6,919 nucleotides of DNA from Verrucomicrobiales bacterium (GTDB taxonomy: Bacteria > Verrucomicrobiota > Verrucomicrobiia > Limisphaerales > UBA1096), in the NCBI GenBank assembly GCA_002721375.1, contig PBKH01000065.1, forward strand, positions 10,894 to 17,812, read 5' to 3'. Position 1 is the first letter of the stretch. Every line of letters starts with the position of its first letter. The notes below the pieces were generated by a model that had not been told where the DNA came from, ran no database searches, and saw only the letters and a program-made list of their open reading frames with translations. Below, one piece after another: positions 5,301-6,919 of this stretch. A program made the translations under genes and the position numbers.

Positions 5301-6919
5301 TCGTGGTTGGTTAGTCCGTCCTTGTCGGCATCTTCATTACCATCCGGGATGCCGTCCTTATCAGTATCTTCATCTGATGGTTTAGTTTTGAGAATATTGA
5401 TTTCATCTCCGTCGTGTAGGTTGTCTTTGTCTGTATCACGCATTACAGGGCTTGTGCCATACTTGTTTAGTTCATCTAAATTGCTTAGTCCGTCCTTGTC
5501 GGCATCTTCATCTCCATCATTAATACCATCTCCATCGCTGTCTTTTTCGAGTGGTTTGGTTCTAAGTACTTTTACCTCAACACCATCGTTGATTCCGTCT
5601 TCATCACTATCCATCATAGAAGGATTGGTTTGCTGTTCGACTTCCTCACTGTCGTTTAAATTATCCCCATCGACGTCCGCAATGATCGGGGATGTGCCAT
5701 GAATATTTAATTCATCCGCATCGGTGAGATCATCAAAATCCGTATCCTCATCTCCGTCATTTACCCCATCCTTGTCGCTATCAGATTTTAGTGGATCGGT
5801 GTTCAATATGTTGACTTCTGCCCAGTCACTGAGGCGATCTTCATCAGAGTCAGCAGAATGAGGGTTGGTCTTTAGGTTGACTTCTTCCATGTCGTTCAAT
5901 TGATCGTTGTCGATATCAGCTGCTAGTGGATTGGTGAAATGAATATTTAGCTCCATTGCATTGGATAGTCCGTCTCCATCAAAATCCTCACTGCCATCAC
6001 TTATGCCGTTGTTATCAGTATCTGAGGCGAGAGGATCAGTCTCTAGGATTTTTATTTCATGACCGTCCTTTAGCTCGTCTTGATCCGAATCGTCAGTTTT
6101 TGGATCTGTTTTGTATATGTCAATTTCGTCTGCATCAGAGAGGCCATCTGCATCCGAGTCTTCTTCGCCGTCTGGTGTTTCATTACCGTTGGAATCGTTT
6201 TTGAGTGGATTTGTTCCCAAGATATTCACTTCAAATCCATCACTAAGGCCATCTCCGTCGGTATCAGCAACCATAGGGTCGGTTTTTTTCACAGGCCCTA
6301 TTCGGTCACGAATGTATTTTAACTCCTCCAAATCGGTTAACCCGTCATTGTCGGAGTCTTCTAAAGCGTCAGGGATTTCATCGCCATCAGAGTCAATTTC
6401 TAGTGGATTAGTTTTAAGAATTTTTAATTCAATCAAATCACTAAGCCAGTCCTGATCGGTGTCATTATTTGTAGGATTAGTTTTATACTTATTCAGTTCT
6501 TCTAGATTAGTAAGACCGTCTGAATCAGCATCCTCCTGATCATCTGTGATATTGTTATTGTCGGTATCTTTGGACAAAGGGTTTGTTTTAAGAATATTGA
6601 CTTCATCGCCATCAGTAAGTCCGTCTTGGTCTGTATCCTGAATGGCTGGATTTGTGTTGTGAGTTAATTCTTTGCCATCATTCAATCCATCTTGGTCAGT
6701 GTCGGCAATCTTGGGTGCGGTACCATGCTTTATTAATTCATCTAAATTGCTAACTCCGTCATTATCAAAGTCTTCGTTTCCGTCATCAACACCGTTATCA
6801 TCTGAATCTAGGTACAAAGGATTAGTTTCGAGAACCCATATTTCAATCCTGTCGTTAAGGCCGTCTTTATCCGTATCAGAATCATTCGGATTGGTCTTGT
6901 GGCTGTCGACTTCATCAAA
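2375..6919 (-). CDS. Giant TSP3-like calcium-repeat protein fused to an eight-bladed PQQ-like propeller, N-terminus outside window
   Basis: The minus frame is open from base 6919 to the TAA at 2377-2375: 1514 residues, with the start beyond the right edge. The first in-frame start-like codon (TTG at 6817) sits in mid-repeat and is not the start. Layout in visible residues: 1-1088, acidic DxDxDG-type repeats; 1089-1098, linker; 1099-1417, eight PQQ-like blades; about 1427-1440, WPMFGQNAHHTNRS; then a C-terminal domain of roughly 70 residues with IQSSTDLSHW and ending GFFRLISGN. Known: bacterial TSP3 repeats bind calcium and form rigid stalks; PQQ-like propellers are usually binding or scaffold modules; FFRL-type C-termini are frequent in secreted verrucomicrobial proteins. 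Inferred: a secreted or cell-surface protein with a calcium-dependent stalk and a propeller head. No catalytic module, PEP-CTERM anchor or transmembrane segment is visible. The N-terminus, with any signal peptide or further domains, is not seen. It converges on the oxidoreductase gene; its promoter is off the window. Confidence 0.93.
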   Translation of the reverse strand, partial: FDEVDSHKTNPNDSDTDKDGLNDRIEIWVLETNPLYLDSDDNGVDDGNEDFDNDGVSNLDELIKHGTAPKIADTDQDGLNDGKELTHNTNPAIQDTDQDGLTDGDEVNILKTNPLSKDTDNNNITDDQEDADSDGLTNLEELNKYKTNPTNNDTDQDWLSDLIELKILKTNPLEIDSDGDEIPDALEDSDNDGLTDLEELKYIRDRIGPVKKTDPMVADTDGDGLSDGFEVNILGTNPLKNDSNGNETPDGEEDSDADGLSDADEIDIYKTDPKTDDSDQDELKDGHEIKILETDPLASDTDNNGISDGSEDFDGDGLSNAMELNIHFTNPLAADIDNDQLNDMEEVNLKTNPHSADSDEDRLSDWAEVNILNTDPLKSDSDKDGVNDGDEDTDFDDLTDADELNIHGTSPIIADVDGDNLNDSEEVEQQTNPSMMDSDEDGINDGVEVKVLRTKPLEKDSDGDGINDGDEDADKDGLSNLDELNKYGTSPVMRDTDKDNLHDGDEINILKTKPSDEDTDKDGIPDGNEDADKDGLTNHDELYIHKTDPMDADSDNDLLLDGTELELGTNPKIADSDNDGLTDGKEDTDSDGLTDTDELKIYNTNPLNADTDGDNLIDGIEILKLKTDPLKKDSNKNGIQDDLEDADNDGVANILELNKYNTDPIKSDTDRDGLSDSDEIHLNTNPLVADSDGDSLGDWEEINTHKTNPNLADSDSDGLKDGEEIDKHNTNPNLPDTDRDGLSDGSEVNILKTDPLNIDSDNDGIVDSFEDSDSDGLSDLDELKFVRDRTGPVKKTDPMVADTDGDSLSDGFEVNILETNPLNQDTDGNGILDGDEDSDSDRLSNADEVNNYKTEPKIDDTDQDGLIDGDEILTHKTNPHLADTDKDGLSDAEEIQLLNTNPNLLDSDGDRLSDPDEIKLGTKPKNPDSDSDGIDDGKEDLDQDTLSNYDELYTHKTNPNLADTDGDGLNDGAELNIFKSNPLVNDSDGDGTIDGNEDPDFDGLNNAAELNIHFTDPLRADTDRDGLKDGEEIDKYNTNPNLPDTDRDGLSDGEELKLHKTNPLVQDTDKDGLTDWNEIYSHKTDPLTSMQPGQKLAEFNLGTRIKTAPAIGADGTIYEADQSGVIRAIDSKNRVVKWGFSAKGSIESTPSISQDGTIYFGSMDKRIYAINGKQGIKKWEYVTGDCVKSSPAIGMDGTVYAGSWDGHLYALDGKTGMKLWAFKTDGKITSSPAINNDGIIYFGSGDKKVYALDTRTGAKRWEFVTGGDIDCSPAIGKDGTVYIGSWDDNLYALDGKTGVRKWAHLTDGDIDSSPAIGPDGTVYFGSWDHNVYAVKGTNGALVWKFSTGNPVFSSPAVGDDGTVYIGSWDNSFYALNGRNGNVQWTFESRAAIESSPVIGNNGFVHFGSNDGKLYSLKSSSSAPADSAWPMFGQNAHHTNRSKVAKADSHMAIRQNSTGGIVIDYNIPGGNQWMIQSSTDLSHWKPYRAVTGSGSTTIPVTPTAKPGFFRLISGN
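2378..2593 (-). other. Small C-terminal domain of the giant protein
   Basis: The last 72 residues follow the propeller. They have a beta-rich pattern: IVIDYNIPGG, then WMIQSSTDLSHWKPY, then TTIPVTPTAKPGFFRL. Known: a similar layout (a hydrophobic strand, 'vQsStDL..W', a polar stretch and a final 'FFRL' or 'FYRL') ends many secreted proteins of Verrucomicrobiota and relatives. It may act in sorting or surface attachment, but that role is inferred and no anchor sequence is present. Confidence 0.6.
2669..3625 (-). repeat. Eight tandem PQQ-like propeller blades (123-base period)
   Basis: The blades map to 3625-3506 (40 residues), 3505-3383, 3382-3260, 3259-3137, 3136-3014, 3013-2891, 2890-2768 (41 residues each) and 2767-2669 (partial, before a Ser-rich turn). 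Each reads roughly 'xSSPAIGxDGTVYxGSWDxxLYALDGKTGxxxW'-like in pieces: SSPAIG, DGTVY, GSWD (blades 3, 5, 6, 7), YALDGKTG and a closing Trp in blades 1-7. Eight blades fit a complete circular propeller of the BamB or quinoprotein type. Spacing is nearly constant with no insertion loops, and none of the long loops that carry quinoprotein active sites is present, so a binding or structural role is more likely than dehydrogenase activity. Confidence 0.9.
3761..3838 (-). repeat. Near-identical 78-base patch, copy 1 (partner 4685-4762)
   Basis: It matches 4685-4762 without gaps except at 3767, 3814 and 3830. It encodes the end of one short unit (GEEIDKYNTNPNL) and the start of the next (PDTDRDGLSDG). 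The offset is 924 bases, or 308 codons. Confidence 0.88.
4476..4558 (-). repeat. Near-identical 83-base patch, copy 1 (partner 6225-6307)
   Basis: Aligned without gaps to 6225-6307 it differs at three positions (4501, 4544, 4551). It covers the end of a 43-residue variant unit (GPVKKTDPMV) and most of the following short unit (DGFEVN). The separation is 1749 bases, exactly 583 codons, so the reading frame is kept. Confidence 0.9.
4685..4762 (-). repeat. Near-identical 78-base patch, copy 2 (partner 3761-3838)
   Basis: The second copy encodes GEEIDKHNTNPNL followed by PDTDRDGLSDG. It lies about 130 bases from the 83-base patch at 4476-4558, so two of the array's most recent exchanges fall close together. 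Confidence 0.88.
6225..6307 (-). repeat. Near-identical 83-base patch, copy 2 (partner 4476-4558)
   Basis: This is the second copy of the patch, with differences at 6250, 6293 and 6300. It lies at the matching place in a five-unit block (6026-6466) whose unit lengths equal those of 4277-4717 one for one. Outside the patch, the two blocks agree much less well. Confidence 0.9.

Larger units (their letters stand above)
3656..6919 (-). repeat. TSP3-like calcium-binding repeat array, 39 complete units plus a partial one
   Basis: All 1088 residues divide without remainder into a 12-residue partial unit plus 39 full units: 25 short units (22-24 residues, mostly 23), 12 long units (35 residues) and two variant long units (43 residues). 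A short unit is DxDxDGLxDGxE followed by a strand such as VNILKT and NPL. A long unit has two acidic loops joined by an ED link (DGDED-type) before DGLSNxDEL and a TxP ending. This gives about 53 potential calcium loops. Around a quarter to a third of residues are Asp or Glu. Codons for the same residues differ between most units, so the array is generally old, apart from the near-identical patches listed separately. The array continues past the right edge. Confidence 0.92.

Noticed and set aside
3741..6455. A chain of open frames on the + strand, all in one frame, encoding Ser/Pro-rich 'SPSLSPS'-like proteins opposite the array
   Set aside because: They are the antisense image of the Asp/Gly/Leu codons in the TSP3-like repeats; they share the array's period, lack ribosome binding sites and are broken by stops at irregular points.
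6815..6817. TTG as a possible start of the giant protein
   Set aside because: The frame continues upstream to the window edge with the same repeat sequence, and TTG falls within a repeat (Leu of NPL). The real start lies outside the window.
3656..6919. CRISPR-like or satellite DNA array
   Set aside because: The periodicity is at protein level in 3-base steps, with varying codons and no constant repeat/spacer alternation; it is a coding repeat.

Overview
The window looks like a piece of chromosome from a Verrucomicrobiota or Planctomycetota-type bacterium. This is inferred from family combinations, not from a marker gene. The supports are: a BamB-like PQQ-repeat protein and a Tat-exported Gfo/Idh/MocA oxidoreductase side by side, both heavily expanded in those phyla; a giant bacterial thrombospondin-type-3-like (TSP3) repeat protein; and a C-terminal segment of the 'QSSTDLSHW ... 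GFFRL' kind that ends many secreted verrucomicrobial proteins.

Layout. Bases 1-726 (+) hold the C-terminal 241 residues of a PQQ-like beta-propeller protein whose start lies off the left edge. A 130-base gap (727-856) contains two small inverted repeats, a weak promoter-like hexamer and the ribosome binding site of the next gene. Bases 857-2314 (+) hold a complete 485-residue Gfo/Idh/MocA oxidoreductase with a twin-arginine signal. It is followed by a strong one-directional intrinsic terminator (2338-2376). Bases 2375-6919 (-) are the last 1514 residues of one very large protein that is still open at the right edge. The terminator's T-tract overlaps that protein's stop codon, so the two transcription units converge with only 60 bases between stop codons.

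The large protein is the main item. From N to C it has at least 1088 residues of acidic calcium-binding-type repeats (39 complete units plus a partial one, with about 53 DxDxDG-like loops), a short linker, an eight-bladed PQQ-like propeller with a 41-residue period, a WPMFGQNAHHTNRS tail, and a small C-terminal domain. The array is built from a 23-residue unit and a 35-residue double-loop unit. It also has two rare 43-residue units. Two pairs of nearly identical DNA patches, in register and 1749 and 924 bases apart, point to recombination or gene conversion inside the array.

How the genes work together is not shown by the sequence. The two + strand genes may be co-transcribed and both probably act outside the cytoplasm, a common setting in polysaccharide-degrading members of these phyla, but no substrate can be read here. 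The large protein is most likely secreted or surface-attached, with the repeats as a calcium-stiffened stalk and the propeller as a binding or assembly head. No RNA genes, CRISPR arrays, transposases or integrases were seen.
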